This document shows positions 1-9,466 of a stretch of DNA of 64,000 bases, in pieces. The DNA lies in the NCBI RefSeq assembly GCF_947387555.1, contig NZ_CANDNZ010000017.1, positions 1 to 64,000 on the forward strand. The letters are read 5' to 3'. Position numbers and translations under genes: made by a program. Each line of letters starts with the position of its first letter. Position 1 is the stretch's first letter. This stretch comes from Thalassomonas sp. RHCl1 (GTDB lineage: Bacteria; Pseudomonadota; Gammaproteobacteria; Enterobacterales; Alteromonadaceae). The notes under the pieces are model-generated. The model did not search any database, was not told the origin of the DNA, and worked only from the letters and a program-made list of their open reading frames with translations.

Positions 1-46
1 AAGGTGGGTAAAAACAAAGCCTTCTAAGTATCCGAAGAATAAAAGA

Positions 47-75
47 AATGCCAGTCAGCTTAACTGACTGGCATT
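47..75 (-). terminator. Rho-independent terminator of the chemotaxis receptor gene
   Basis: Perfect 12-bp inverted repeat (AATGCCAGTCAG, 5-nt loop, CTGACTGGCATT). Read on the minus strand it is followed by the T-rich run TTTCTTTTATT, and it lies about 60 bp beyond the stop codon of the minus-strand receptor gene. Confidence 0.8.
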
Positions 76-135
76 ACGCATAAAGCGGCTTTTTTTTATC
101 TACTTTTCAGATGCCTAAAGCCTGTATATCTAGCT

Positions 136-2154
136 TCAAATCATGGCCAAGAGTTTAGCGGAACGATCGCTGGTATCCCGGGTAACTATCTCCGACAGTT
201 CAACCACATTGCCAACCCCGGTTTGTACCTCTTGGGTGATGCTGGAAACCATGTCTGCATTTTGGGCAATCTCCGCAGTCGTCATGGTTTGCTGCTCGGC
301 AGTCGCGGCAATTGCCTGTATCTTAGCCACCACCTCATCAACACTGACAATGATATCCCCTAAGGAGCCGGCAGCCTTATTAGACATCTCAACGCCATTG
401 GCAATTTCTCCGCCGCTTTCATTGATCAAAACCACGGCATTATCGGTTTCCCTGCGCATGGTATCTATGGCGCTTTCTACTTCGACCGTTGCGCTCGTGG
501 TGCGGCTGGCCAGTTGGCGCACTTCATCCGCCACCACGGCAAAGCCGCGCCCCTGCTCTCCCGCCCGGGCTGCTTCAATCGCGGCATTAAGGGCAAGTAA
601 ATTGGTTTGATCCGCAATTCCCTTGATAACACTCAGGATTTCTTCTATTTCCTTACTGTGGTTACTGACGGTGGCAATCGCACTGGCACTGTTATCAAAA
701 GCAACTTTAATGGCTTCCATATGGGTTAAGGTCTGCTTGACAATATCTCCGCCAAATTGCGCTAATCTGGCGGCATCAGAAGCGCTTTGTGATGCATCAT
801 TACAGTTACCGGACACTTCCACCGATGAAGTGGAAAGTTCTTCTATGGCTGCGGCAATTTGTGCCATCTGCCCCACCTGGTTTTCAATACTTGACGCCAT
901 ATCCCGGTTGGCACTGGAGATCTTATCGGTTCCCTTTGAAGCATCCACCATGGAATCCGCCGTTTGCTCCACCAGGGATTTTAACGAATCAGACATTTTA
1001 TTTACCGCTATCGTTAAATTCGCCAGCTCATCATGCCCTTTAATAGCCAAATCTTTACCTGTCATATCACCATCGGCAATCTTGTCTGCACGGGCTAAGA
1101 TCACCGCTAACCGCTGCAGTAAATCTTTACTAAACACCATCGCACTAATAATGCCTATGGCCAGCGAAATCAGGGTCAGAACAATTAAATTGATTTTTAA
1201 TGCCTGTACCAGATCGGCAGCTTCTTCGGCATCCGTTTGTAACAGCCGCTCCTGGGAGGCTTTCATTTCATCCAGCAGGGCCAGGATTTTTTGCGCTGCC
1301 GGGGCGGCTTTGGTGCCCAGCCAGTAATTTGCCTGATTCCAGTCAGAGGCGCTGCGCAAGGCAAACATATTTTCAGGTAAAGGGGCAAACTGCTGGCGAG
1401 TCTGTAAAAAGGTCTGCCAGTGACCAGCTTGCGTCCCTGTGAACAACTCCAATTGACTGCTATTGATGGTATTCACCCTGGCTTCATTCACTTGCCACCT
1501 GGCATTAAAACTATCTTTGAACTTTTCGTCCCCGGATAATAAATAAGCCCGGATATTTGCCAGCCCTATGGCAAAAGATCCCCGGGTGTCCGCCAGGTTT
1601 TTCAACAGGTTCTTACGCGCCGTCGTCGCCTTTAAGCCGGACTCTTCATCTATAATTGCCGTAATACTGGTCAGCATAATTTCGGCTTTAGGAGCCGCCT
1701 GGCTTAACAGCAAGTCATAAGAAGGGATATTCTTACTGGTATGGGCGATATCTTCAATTTCCTGCTGGGCTTGTTTGAAAACATCCAGCTCTTGCCTGAT
1801 GCCCTGTAAACGCTTTACATTCGCCGGTACGGTCCAGTTTTTGGATAGTTGTTGAAACTGCTTTATCGATGCTTCAATTGTTTGCCAGGCGTCAGCGCGG
1901 GCATTACGCATTAGCCCAGCCTTGGCCGGATCTTTACCCAGGATCATATAACCGCGTAATGCCGCCAGCGAAGTATTAATACCGTTAGTGACATCCTTAC
2001 CCAATAAAACTGTTTTCATCCTTAAATCAACAACTTGATGCTGAACTTTTTCATTATCAAGTACCAAGGTATAGGTCACGCCACCAGAGATAATCATCAA
2101 AAACAATATTACACCAAAAGACAAACCTAACTTTTTACCTATTGTTAATTTCAT
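136..2154 (-). CDS. Methyl-accepting chemotaxis protein
   Basis: 672-residue transmembrane chemoreceptor that would sense a ligand in the periplasm and control CheA. The sequence shows an N-terminal membrane helix (about residues 10-32), a periplasmic helical sensor region of about 285 residues, a second helix (about 320-342), a HAMP linker, and a long cytoplasmic signalling coiled coil. The tip of the coiled coil carries the invariant motif [16 protein letters not shown], followed by [15 protein letters not shown]. There is no C-terminal NWETF-type CheR/CheB tether. The periplasmic part resembles helical-bundle sensors, but no ligand can be named. It is monocistronic, with a strong terminator after it and a long gap before it. 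The family assignment is certain; the ligand is unknown. Confidence 0.95.
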   Translation of the reverse strand: MKLTIGKKLGLSFGVILFLMIISGGVTYTLVLDNEKVQHQVVDLRMKTVLLGKDVTNGINTSLAALRGYMILGKDPAKAGLMRNARADAWQTIEASIKQFQQLSKNWTVPANVKRLQGIRQELDVFKQAQQEIEDIAHTSKNIPSYDLLLSQAAPKAEIMLTSITAIIDEESGLKATTARKNLLKNLADTRGSFAIGLANIRAYLLSGDEKFKDSFNARWQVNEARVNTINSSQLELFTGTQAGHWQTFLQTRQQFAPLPENMFALRSASDWNQANYWLGTKAAPAAQKILALLDEMKASQERLLQTDAEEAADLVQALKINLIVLTLISLAIGIISAMVFSKDLLQRLAVILARADKIADGDMTGKDLAIKGHDELANLTIAVNKMSDSLKSLVEQTADSMVDASKGTDKISSANRDMASSIENQVGQMAQIAAAIEELSTSSVEVSGNCNDASQSASDAARLAQFGGDIVKQTLTHMEAIKVAFDNSASAIATVSNHSKEIEEILSVIKGIADQTNLLALNAAIEAARAGEQGRGFAVVADEVRQLASRTTSATVEVESAIDTMRRETDNAVVLINESGGEIANGVEMSNKAAGSLGDIIVSVDEVVAKIQAIAATAEQQTMTTAEIAQNADMVSSITQEVQTGVGNVVELSEIVTRDTSDRSAKLLAMI

Positions 2155-2686
2155 ATATTTCTCAACCTGTTATGTATGCCAACTTAAAAACCGGCAAATT
2201 TTATTATCAAATATACAACTCGGATTGATTCGATTATTAACTCGTTCCTTCAGCTTTACTTTCCTGCTCGAACCCATAAATTATAGCAAGCAAATTTTTG
2301 CCCACAGGAAAAAGCAAAAGAAAAAAGCTTAAATAACAATAGATTAGAAACGACATACGCTATGTGTTATAAAAAAACACACAGCAGACACCACATAAAC
2401 ACTTGAATAATATAAATAAAAAAAGAAAAGCCCTGGTTGACCAGTAAGCTTAAACAAGATGAAAATGAATAAATAAAAAATGACTTAAGCCTCTCCGACG
2501 ACTCAAGCCATCAACAAAGATAACGATAAAAAGTAAAGCCCCCAGGAAAAGAAAACAATACCGATAGAAATGAACTCATTTTTCATCAATAAAGTCAGAA
2601 TATCTGATTTTTTTACCGGCAATCTTACAGCCTAAAAATCAAGCAGAATTTCCAGCAAAATGATCAGCTAAAATCCTGCAAAAATC

Positions 2687-2702
2687 TTGACCGTTCGGTC
2701 AA
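2687..2702. promoter_or_regulatory. Orphan TetR-type operator-like palindrome
   Basis: TTGACCG-TT-CGGTCAA is a perfect 7-bp inverted repeat around a 2-nt centre. Its core GACCGNNCGGTC matches the palindrome inside the promoter of the TetR gene at 24782. No regulator gene lies nearby, and no good promoter elements are visible around the site. Confidence 0.45.
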
Positions 2703-2923
2703 CATCCCCCCGTTTTTTCTGGCCTCCAGAGACTTTATTGTTAAAAAACATGACACTGTAATAGTCCGAAGATTGTCGTCAAAAAGTGATCAGACCAGAA
2801 AAAATCATTTAAGTTCCCCTCGCCAGCTAAGATAAATAAACAATTACAAAGCAAAACATTAATTAACTGCAGATAAATTATTGAATTTTTTTCTAAATTA
2901 GTAGGGATTATTTGAAACGGATA

Positions 2924-2932
2924 TGCTAAGAT
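2924..2932 (+). promoter_or_regulatory. Extended -10 promoter of the cold-shock gene
   Basis: TGCTAAGAT is an extended -10 element. No good -35 hexamer lies 17 bp upstream, as expected for extended -10 promoters. Transcription would start near 2939 and give a leader of about 185 nt. Confidence 0.45.
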
Positions 2933-2938
2933 TTTTCA

Positions 2939-3124
2939 CGCGTTGAGTTCTTGCGTTGCGGATGAAGGTTTATACCAACTTTTGTTGTAGGTTTACCAAG
3001 CACTTCGGTGTGGGTTATCTGGTTCCTTCCTCTTTCTTTACTTTAAAGGTAGAGGGCATTTACTCCGTGGAAATGGCCTTCGGGCTAAAATATTTAATTA
3101 ATTGACTTACGGGAAAATGTTGGT
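2939..3124 (+). promoter_or_regulatory. Long structured 5' leader of the cold-shock mRNA
   Basis: The leader is about 185 nt long, similar to the roughly 160-nt cspA leader of E. coli, which acts as an RNA thermosensor. It contains two hairpins capped by UUCG tetraloops: CAC-UUCG-GUG at 3001-3010 and GCC-UUCG-GGC at 3076-3085. The 3' boundary is the start codon. Thermosensing is inferred from the analogy, not shown by the sequence. Confidence 0.5.
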
Positions 3125-3334
3125 ATGTCAGATACAGTTACTGGTAAAGTAAAATTTTTCAATGAAACTAAAGGTTTCGGTTTCATCGAGCAAGAAAATG
3201 GTCCAGACGTTTTTGTTCACTTTAGCGCTATCACAGGTAGTGGCTTCCGCACTTTAAGTGACGGTCAAGCTGTTTCCTTCAGCGTTAAGCAAGGACAAAA
3301 AGGTCCAGAAGCGGAAAACGTAACAGTTTTATAA
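3125..3334 (+). CDS. Cold-shock protein (CspA family)
   Basis: 69-residue single-domain OB-fold protein that binds single-stranded RNA and DNA and acts as an RNA chaperone or antiterminator. The RNP1 motif KGFGFIEQ and RNP2 motif VFVHFSAI are both intact, and the length is exactly typical. The long leader upstream and the strong terminator downstream mark a monocistronic transcript. Which csp paralogue this is cannot be told from the sequence. Confidence 0.95.
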   Translation: MSDTVTGKVKFFNETKGFGFIEQENGPDVFVHFSAITGSGFRTLSDGQAVSFSVKQGQKGPEAENVTVL

Positions 3335-3390
3335 TCGCTTTTGCTAGGTGGAACAGCATCTAGCTGTTTCACCGATTATCTTTTCTTCCT
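3331..3390 (+). terminator. Terminator of the cold-shock gene
   Basis: An 11-bp stem (GGTGGAACAGC at 3347-3357, loop ATCTA, GCTGTTTCACC at 3363-3373) with one G-U pair. An outer ATAATCG/CGATTAT pairing extends it, and a pyrimidine-rich TCTTTTCTTCC tract follows. Confidence 0.75.
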
Positions 3391-3641
3391 CACTTTCTTC
3401 TACTTCCATTACTTTTTCCAAACCTCTTATTTCTAATAGAAATATTTATAGCTTGCTATTGCTTATCTGTTTCTTCGGGCAATATCTGTTCCATGACTTC
3501 CCTGTCAGCACAGCATCCCCTTCGTCCTGAAGATAAAAAGGGCCAGCACACAAGTACTAACCCTAACTGTTATTTAGCTATGTAACAGAAGCAAAGGCTT
3601 AATTTTATAACCTCTTCCCCCGTGCAGATAACATATCCAAG
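3391..3641. other. Intergenic region, no gene seen
   Basis: This stretch lies between the cold-shock terminator and the convergent end of the PepSY-reductase gene. No conserved frame is visible, and no clear terminator for the minus-strand operon was found. Confidence 0.5.
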
Positions 3642-5480
3642 TCATCGGCTAAAGTCATCAAAAGCAATATTCGCCGGTTTCACCCCGGATGCTGTGAGCA
3701 TGGCAATAGTATCCGACATCATATTGGCCGGACCGCACAGGTAAAACTCTATATTTTCCAGATTATTTAAACTTGCCAGCTTAGCTTTAACTCCCTCCTG
3801 CACATACCCCCTGGCTCCCTGCCAGCTGTCACTTGCCCGGGATAAGGTGGGCAGATAGTGAAAATGGTCATAGTGCTGAGCCAAATCGCTAAATTCCCGG
3901 TAATAGATCAAATCTTGCTCGCTGCGGGCACCGAAATAAAAATAAAGCGGCTGCTTGTTGTTAAACTTTTCCAGCTGCTCGTAAATCAAGGCTTTTAACG
4001 GCGCCATACCGGCACCTGCCCCTATCATCACCCGAGTTTTACCCTGTTGCCCTTCATCGACATTTTCAGCATAAAAATCCTCAAAAGGCCCGGCAGCCTC
4101 TATGTTTTGCCCCTCCTCAAGGTTACATAAATAGCTGGAGCCTACCCCGGGTAATACCCGGTTATTCGGTGCCGACTGATACTTGATGGTAAAAACCAGT
4201 TCTTGCTGACCACCATAATTGGCCAGCGAGTAACTACGGCTACAGGCCAAATGCTGGTATTCCAGCTGTTCAATATGGTGCCAGTGGGGCTGAAAGGCTT
4301 CCGGCAGCCTTAACGGCACCGAGCAGCCCTTGGCCGCGGGAATAAAGAAGCGCATATAGGCTCCCGCCCGGTATTCCAGTGGGCTAGCGTCACAGAGCTT
4401 AAAGCGCAACTCTTTTATGCTCGGGCTGATAAACTCGTTGCTGACTAACGTCAGCTGATGCTTACGGGCATTTACTGCATCAAGTAATTTCAAACGACTG
4501 ACTTCAGTCCCCTTGTGCTGGCATGCCAGGCGGTAGCCAAGCGCCAGCTCCTGATCGGTAAAATAATGCTTATCTGCAGCGCCTGCGACTACGGCCGGGT
4601 CTGTCAATATTTTGCAGCGGCCGCAGGTGCCGCCGCCGCCACAACTGGACGGCAGGGCAATGTCGTGCTCGATCAAACCGTCCAGCAAGGTTTGCTGAGG
4701 CGAAAAGCTGCGTTCCCCAATACTGAGATCATTGTTATCGATAAGCTCGATAGCTTTCTTGCCGCCAACAAAGGGTAAAGCATAGCGACCATTCGCGATA
4801 AGGTTGATGGTCCAGATAAAGCCTGTCAGTGACAGGAAAAGGGTAACCACGGCAAAGAAAATGATTTGGATGTTGTTAAAGCCTTTAACCGAACCATAAT
4901 CCATAAAGTGCAGCATAAAGAAAAAATCGGCAAAACGCTTATCGTCATTGCTGTGACCGATAACATGTCCCGAACCGGCATCCAGGTAAACACTGGTATT
5001 GATATCATCATCAAAATTCACCTGCCAAACGGTGTTTTTCTCCTTCGGTAAGTCCGCTACCGGCGGCTCCAGCTTTACCGCAGAGACAATAGTGCCCGGT
5101 CCGTTATAACTGGACAAGGCCACTGCCGATGCCAATTGCTTATTTATCCGGGTGAGCTCACCGGTATAGGCATTGACCAGGCTATAAACATTTTTAAAAT
5201 GCCGGTATAACCCCTGCTCATGGGTTAACAGGTAATAAGGCACACCCAACAAGCTGATCTGCTGTAAAGCAACACTGCCTTGTTGCTGACTCAATATCAG
5301 GGCGGGTTCCACCAGGCGCTGATGATCAATTTCCTGCACCGGCGGCCGCACCCGGTATGCACTGCCCCGGGCACCTTGATGATCCATCACCACGAAATAA
5401 AAACCGCTGATCAGCCAAAGCAATAACTGGATACCGACAATCACAGAGCTCCATTTATGGAGTGCTTTCAAGTACTGCAT
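3642..5480 (-). CDS. PepSY-transmembrane protein fused to an NqrF-like 2Fe-2S/FAD reductase
   Basis: 612-residue inner-membrane oxidoreductase. Residues 1-240 form a PepSY unit: a membrane helix at about 10-32, an extracytoplasmic PepSY segment, and a second helix at about 203-230. A plant-type ferredoxin domain follows with C280-x5-C286-x2-C289 and C320, the spacing seen in NqrF. Next comes a ferredoxin-reductase module with FAD motif RSYS (415-418), nucleotide-binding GAGAGMAP (487-494), LCGP (581-584) and C-terminal FDDF. It would pass electrons from NAD(P)H through FAD and 2Fe-2S towards the periplasmic side; the acceptor is unknown. The start overlaps the previous stop by 1 nt and has an AAGGAG site. 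Related PepSY-flavoreductases are linked to ferric or siderophore reduction. Here the gene follows a copper pump, so a role in metal reduction is plausible but unproven. Confidence 0.85.
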   Translation of the reverse strand: MQYLKALHKWSSVIVGIQLLLWLISGFYFVVMDHQGARGSAYRVRPPVQEIDHQRLVEPALILSQQQGSVALQQISLLGVPYYLLTHEQGLYRHFKNVYSLVNAYTGELTRINKQLASAVALSSYNGPGTIVSAVKLEPPVADLPKEKNTVWQVNFDDDINTSVYLDAGSGHVIGHSNDDKRFADFFFMLHFMDYGSVKGFNNIQIIFFAVVTLFLSLTGFIWTINLIANGRYALPFVGGKKAIELIDNNDLSIGERSFSPQQTLLDGLIEHDIALPSSCGGGGTCGRCKILTDPAVVAGAADKHYFTDQELALGYRLACQHKGTEVSRLKLLDAVNARKHQLTLVSNEFISPSIKELRFKLCDASPLEYRAGAYMRFFIPAAKGCSVPLRLPEAFQPHWHHIEQLEYQHLACSRSYSLANYGGQQELVFTIKYQSAPNNRVLPGVGSSYLCNLEEGQNIEAAGPFEDFYAENVDEGQQGKTRVMIGAGAGMAPLKALIYEQLEKFNNKQPLYFYFGARSEQDLIYYREFSDLAQHYDHFHYLPTLSRASDSWQGARGYVQEGVKAKLASLNNLENIEFYLCGPANMMSDTIAMLTASGVKPANIAFDDFSR

Positions 5481-6235
5481 TACACCGACTCCTTGCTAAG
5501 GTGAACTTGAGTTGCCATCAGCTTTTGGCTGTCGCCGCCTCTCCCCAGGGCCTTTTTACGAAAGACCTTGAAATACACCAACACCAGGCCAGTAAGCGCC
5601 GCCAACAGGCCAAGCAAGCTGCTCACTAACAGGAGTTTATTATCGGGATCTCCGTCCTGGTAATCCATCACATGCAGGATAAACATCACATCAAAGCCAC
5701 GCCAAAACTCATGGCGCTTGCTCACCACCTTACCGCTTAATTGTGAGATATACAGGGACGGACTGGCAAAATCATCGAAGTTAACCCGGTAAACGGGTAA
5801 GTGGCGCTTACTGAGCTCTGACGGCGGATTGTCACTAATAAGCTCCACCTCGGCGATATCACCTGAGCCGCTGTAATAATAGCGGGCAGCGGTCTTTGCC
5901 TGGGCCTGAGTTATCGGCGAAAGCAAGTCGCCGTTAACTCCGCTGATCATATACTGCTGCCCGTCATGGCTAAAGCGGTAAACCGGCTGTTTGCCAAAGC
6001 TGCCCAGAGACAGCTTTTCAGAGCCAGGGTAGCGGTCAAGTACTTGTTTAAGGGAGAAGTTGATTTGCTTGTCATTGATAACATCCTGATGCTGCTGCAC
6101 CAGGGAATCACCATGGATATAGTCGATATCAAAGATCACCATATAGGCGCCGCTGACCGACCAAATCACAAACTGGATACCGATAAACAGCATCAGCCAT
6201 TTATGAAGTTTACGACTCATTTTTAACATCTTCAT
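5480..6235 (-). CDS. PepSY domain-containing membrane protein
   Basis: 251-residue protein with an N-terminal membrane helix (about 13-35, starting with the typical RKLHKWLM sequence), an extracytoplasmic PepSY-like region, and a C-terminal helix (about 203-225) followed by a basic tail. It matches the N-terminal PepSY unit of the next gene in layout but lacks the reductase. Its stop overlaps the start of that gene by one base, so the two are translationally coupled and probably form one complex. The gap to cusA upstream is 90 bp with no evident terminator. The exact start (6235 or the second ATG at 6229) is uncertain. Confidence 0.85.
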   Translation of the reverse strand: MKMLKMSRKLHKWLMLFIGIQFVIWSVSGAYMVIFDIDYIHGDSLVQQHQDVINDKQINFSLKQVLDRYPGSEKLSLGSFGKQPVYRFSHDGQQYMISGVNGDLLSPITQAQAKTAARYYYSGSGDIAEVELISDNPPSELSKRHLPVYRVNFDDFASPSLYISQLSGKVVSKRHEFWRGFDVMFILHVMDYQDGDPDNKLLLVSSLLGLLAALTGLVLVYFKVFRKKALGRGGDSQKLMATQVHLSKESV

Positions 6236-6325
6236 TTAACGACATCCATTAACATTTCCACTCCAATTAAGTTATTCACTTAAACAACAAGATTTATACC
6301 ACTGGCTGTTTGCCAAGCCTACCCT

Positions 6326-9300
6326 TTAATGCGATAAACGCCGGGTTTTCACCGAATTCACCCGCCACAGATAATAAATGGCCGGCAACACCAGCAAGGT
6401 TAAGATCACGGCGCTGACCATACCTCCCACCATAGGGGCGGCAATACGGCTCATCACCTCTGAACCTGTGCCCGTGCCATATAAAATCGGCAACAGGCCG
6501 ACAATAATTGCCGCCGCCGTCATCATCACCGGACGCACCCGTAAACCGGCGCCGTGCAATATCGCCTGTAAAATGCCTTCCCGGGTCACAGCAGTGCCTT
6601 TGGCATCACACTCCGCCAGCATTTCTTTGTAGGCCTGGTTCAGGTACACCAGCATGATCACGCCTATTTCCACCGCGACCCCCGCCAAAGCAATAAAGCC
6701 AACCCCTACTGCTACCGAGAAATTATATCCCTCTAAATACATCAGCCAGATGCTGCCCACCATCGCCAGCGGCAAGGTGCCCATAATAATCGCCACTTCA
6801 ATGATATTGCGGAAATTCATATATAACAGCACGATAATAATGGCCAGGGTTAACGGCACGACATAGGTCAGTTTCGCTTTGGCCCTTTGCATATATTCGT
6901 ATTGTCCCGACCAGGTAATGGAATAACCCGGTGGCAGCTTTAATTGCTCCCGCACCACCTGCTGGGCATCAACCACATAAGTGCCGATATCTATCCCTTC
7001 GATATCGATAAAGGCCCAGCCGTTTAACCTGGCATTTTCACTTTTAATGCCCGGCGGTCCGTCTTCGACAAAGACATTGGCGACATCGCTGAGGGAGATC
7101 CGCTGGCCGTTGGGTGTCACTATCGGCAATAATGCCAGCTGCTCCGGTGAATCACGATAATCCTGCGGATAACGCAGGCTGACAGGATAACGCTCCAGTC
7201 CTTCCACTGTATAAGTAACATTCATGCCGCCAATAGCGGTTGCCACCACCTGCTGGATTTCGGCGATATTCAAACCGTAACGCGCCGCTTTTTCCCGCTG
7301 AATATCCACCTTGATATAACGGCCGCCGGCTACCCGCTCAGAATAAACGGAGGCCGTGCCGGGTACATCTTTTAAGATGGTTTCCAGCTGCTGGCCGATA
7401 GCCTGGATTTCACTTAATTCCGGTCCGGCGATTTTGATACCCACCGGCGTCTTGATGCCGGTAGCCAGCATATCGATACGGGTTTTGATCGGCATTACCC
7501 AGGCATTGGTTACCCCGGGCAACTTCACCAGCGCATCCAGCTCCTGCTTCAGCGATTCGGTGGTAACCCCTTCACGCCACTCTTCCCTGGGTTTTAAGCG
7601 GATAAAAGTTTCTATCATGGTTAACGGCGCAGGATCTGTGGCGGTTTCTGCCCGGCCAACTTTGCCGAATACCGTTTCGACCTCAGGCACGGTCGCAATC
7701 AACTTATCGGTTTGCTGCAATAACTGCCTGGCTTTACCGATAGAGATACCCGGATAGGTGGTGGGCATATACATTAAATCCCCTTCGTCTAACGGCGGGA
7801 TAAATTCACTGCCGATTTTCTCCAGCGGCCATACCCCCACAGCCAATACCAACAGGGAAGCCAGCAGAGTCACTTTAGGAAACTTCAATACGGTTTTTAA
7901 CGCCGGTAAGTACAAAAAGGTCAATAGCCGGTTCACCGGGTTTTTATGCTCAGGCAAGACATGCCCGCGGATAAAATAGCCCATCAAGACCGGCACCAGG
8001 GTAACGGCCAGCGCCGCCGCTGCCGCCATGGCGTAGGTTTTGGTGAAAGCCAGCGGCGCAAACATACGCCCCTCCTGCGCTTCCAAGGTAAAAACAGGGA
8101 CAAAACTGACGGTAATGATCAACAAACTAAAGAACAGCGCCGGACCGACTTCACTGGCAGAGTCCGCGACAATTTGCCAGCGGTTTTCTTTGGTGAGCGG
8201 CGTTTTCTCCATGTGCTTGTGCATGTTTTCTATCATCACGATAGCACCGTCTATCATGGCGCCGATGGCTATGGCGATGCCCCCGAGCGACATGATATTG
8301 GCATTAAGGCCCTGGAAATACATCACGGCAAAAGCGGTTAAAATTCCCACGGGCAGGCTGAAAATGGCCACCAGGGAAGAACGTACATGGAATAAAAACA
8401 CGATACAGACCAGGGCCACCACGGCAAACTCTTCAACCAGCTTGTAGGCCAGGTTATTTACCGCCCGCTCGATCAGACCCGATCTGTCATAAACGGTAAC
8501 CACTTCCACCCCTTCCGGCAGACCTTGCTTTAACTGCTCAAGCTTTTCTTTAACACCGTCGATCACCTGTTGGGCATTTTCACCAAAGCGCATCACAATA
8601 ATGCCGCCGACGGTTTCACCTTCGCCGTTTAGCTCGGCAATACCCCGGCGCATTTGCGGCCCTATCACGATTTCCGCAACATCCTTAAGCAACAGCGGCG
8701 TACCGTTTTGATTGACCCCCAAAGGGATATTGCCAAGGTCCTGCTCATTTTTCAGGTAACCGCTGGCCCTGACCATATACTCGGCTTCCGCCATCTCCAC
8801 CACGGAAGCGCCGATTTCCTGGTTACCCTGTTTGATCGCCGCTTGAATATGGGATAAGGGAATGCCAAAGGCACGCAATTTATCCGGGTTAACCTTCACC
8901 TGGTACTGCTTGACCATGCCCCCCAGGGCGGTGACTTCGGAAACCCCGGCAACCGTTTGCAGCTCATATTTCAGGAACCAGTCCTGCAGGCTGCGCAGCT
9001 GGCTGATATCATGTTTGCCGGTTTTATCGACCAGGGAATAGATATAAACCCAGCCGACCCCGGTAGCATCCGGGCCCAACTGCGGCTTTGCCGCCGGCGG
9101 CAGATTCGGCGCCACCTGGCTCAGGTACTCCAGTACCCGGGTTCGGGCCCAATAAAGATCGGTATCGTCATCGAAAATGACATAGACATAGGAGTCGCCA
9201 AAAAAGGAATAGCCCCTGACAGTAACGGCCCCCGGCACCGACAACATAGCGGTCGTCAGGGGATAAGTCACCTGATCTTCCACCACCTGCGGCGCCTGCC

Positions 9301-9463
9301 CGGGATAAGAGGTTTTGATGATCACCTGGACATCGGAAAGATCCGGCAGCGCATCTACCGGGGTCTTTTGCAATGAATATAAGCCGATACCTACCAGAAT
9401 GAAGGTCATCAGCAGTACAAAAAATCGGTTCAGCACCGACCAGCGAATAATAGCCGTGATCAT
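6326..9463 (-). CDS. cusA: CusA-type heavy-metal RND efflux pump
   Basis: 1045-residue inner-membrane proton-driven transporter that exports Cu(I)/Ag(I) through CusB and CusC. The fourth membrane helix reads GGIAIAIGAMIDGAIVMIEN, the signature of the Cu/Ag group (HME4) rather than the Zn/Co group. The three methionines that bind copper in E. coli CusA have counterparts in LMYMPTTYPG, PAPLTMIETF and TRIDMLATGIKTP. A GGAG site 8 nt before the ATG lies in the end of cusB, so the two are coupled. Substrate is assigned from these motifs; the gene could be called silA or czcA-like by others. Confidence 0.93.
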   Translation of the reverse strand: MITAIIRWSVLNRFFVLLMTFILVGIGLYSLQKTPVDALPDLSDVQVIIKTSYPGQAPQVVEDQVTYPLTTAMLSVPGAVTVRGYSFFGDSYVYVIFDDDTDLYWARTRVLEYLSQVAPNLPPAAKPQLGPDATGVGWVYIYSLVDKTGKHDISQLRSLQDWFLKYELQTVAGVSEVTALGGMVKQYQVKVNPDKLRAFGIPLSHIQAAIKQGNQEIGASVVEMAEAEYMVRASGYLKNEQDLGNIPLGVNQNGTPLLLKDVAEIVIGPQMRRGIAELNGEGETVGGIIVMRFGENAQQVIDGVKEKLEQLKQGLPEGVEVVTVYDRSGLIERAVNNLAYKLVEEFAVVALVCIVFLFHVRSSLVAIFSLPVGILTAFAVMYFQGLNANIMSLGGIAIAIGAMIDGAIVMIENMHKHMEKTPLTKENRWQIVADSASEVGPALFFSLLIITVSFVPVFTLEAQEGRMFAPLAFTKTYAMAAAAALAVTLVPVLMGYFIRGHVLPEHKNPVNRLLTFLYLPALKTVLKFPKVTLLASLLVLAVGVWPLEKIGSEFIPPLDEGDLMYMPTTYPGISIGKARQLLQQTDKLIATVPEVETVFGKVGRAETATDPAPLTMIETFIRLKPREEWREGVTTESLKQELDALVKLPGVTNAWVMPIKTRIDMLATGIKTPVGIKIAGPELSEIQAIGQQLETILKDVPGTASVYSERVAGGRYIKVDIQREKAARYGLNIAEIQQVVATAIGGMNVTYTVEGLERYPVSLRYPQDYRDSPEQLALLPIVTPNGQRISLSDVANVFVEDGPPGIKSENARLNGWAFIDIEGIDIGTYVVDAQQVVREQLKLPPGYSITWSGQYEYMQRAKAKLTYVVPLTLAIIIVLLYMNFRNIIEVAIIMGTLPLAMVGSIWLMYLEGYNFSVAVGVGFIALAGVAVEIGVIMLVYLNQAYKEMLAECDAKGTAVTREGILQAILHGAGLRVRPVMMTAAAIIVGLLPILYGTGTGSEVMSRIAAPMVGGMVSAVILTLLVLPAIYYLWRVNSVKTRRLSH

Positions 9464-9466
9464 CTT

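Larger units (their letters stand above)
2155..3124. other. Long AT-rich intergenic region between receptor and cold-shock gene
   Basis: About 970 bp with no credible coding frame on either strand. The left part holds the receptor's promoter region, although no convincing -35/-10 pair stands out. The middle holds a TetR-type palindrome (2687-2702, listed separately). The right 200 bp is the promoter and leader of the cold-shock gene. Nothing else is recognised. Confidence 0.6.

Noticed and set aside
3348-3530. 60-residue open frame after the cold-shock gene
   Set aside because: It starts inside the terminator stem, is low-complexity Ser/Leu-rich, and has no ribosome-binding site or family pattern.
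3642-5480. Possible nqrF of a sodium-pumping NADH:quinone reductase
   Set aside because: The ferredoxin and reductase motifs match NqrF, but the N terminus is PepSY and no nqrA-E genes are beside it.
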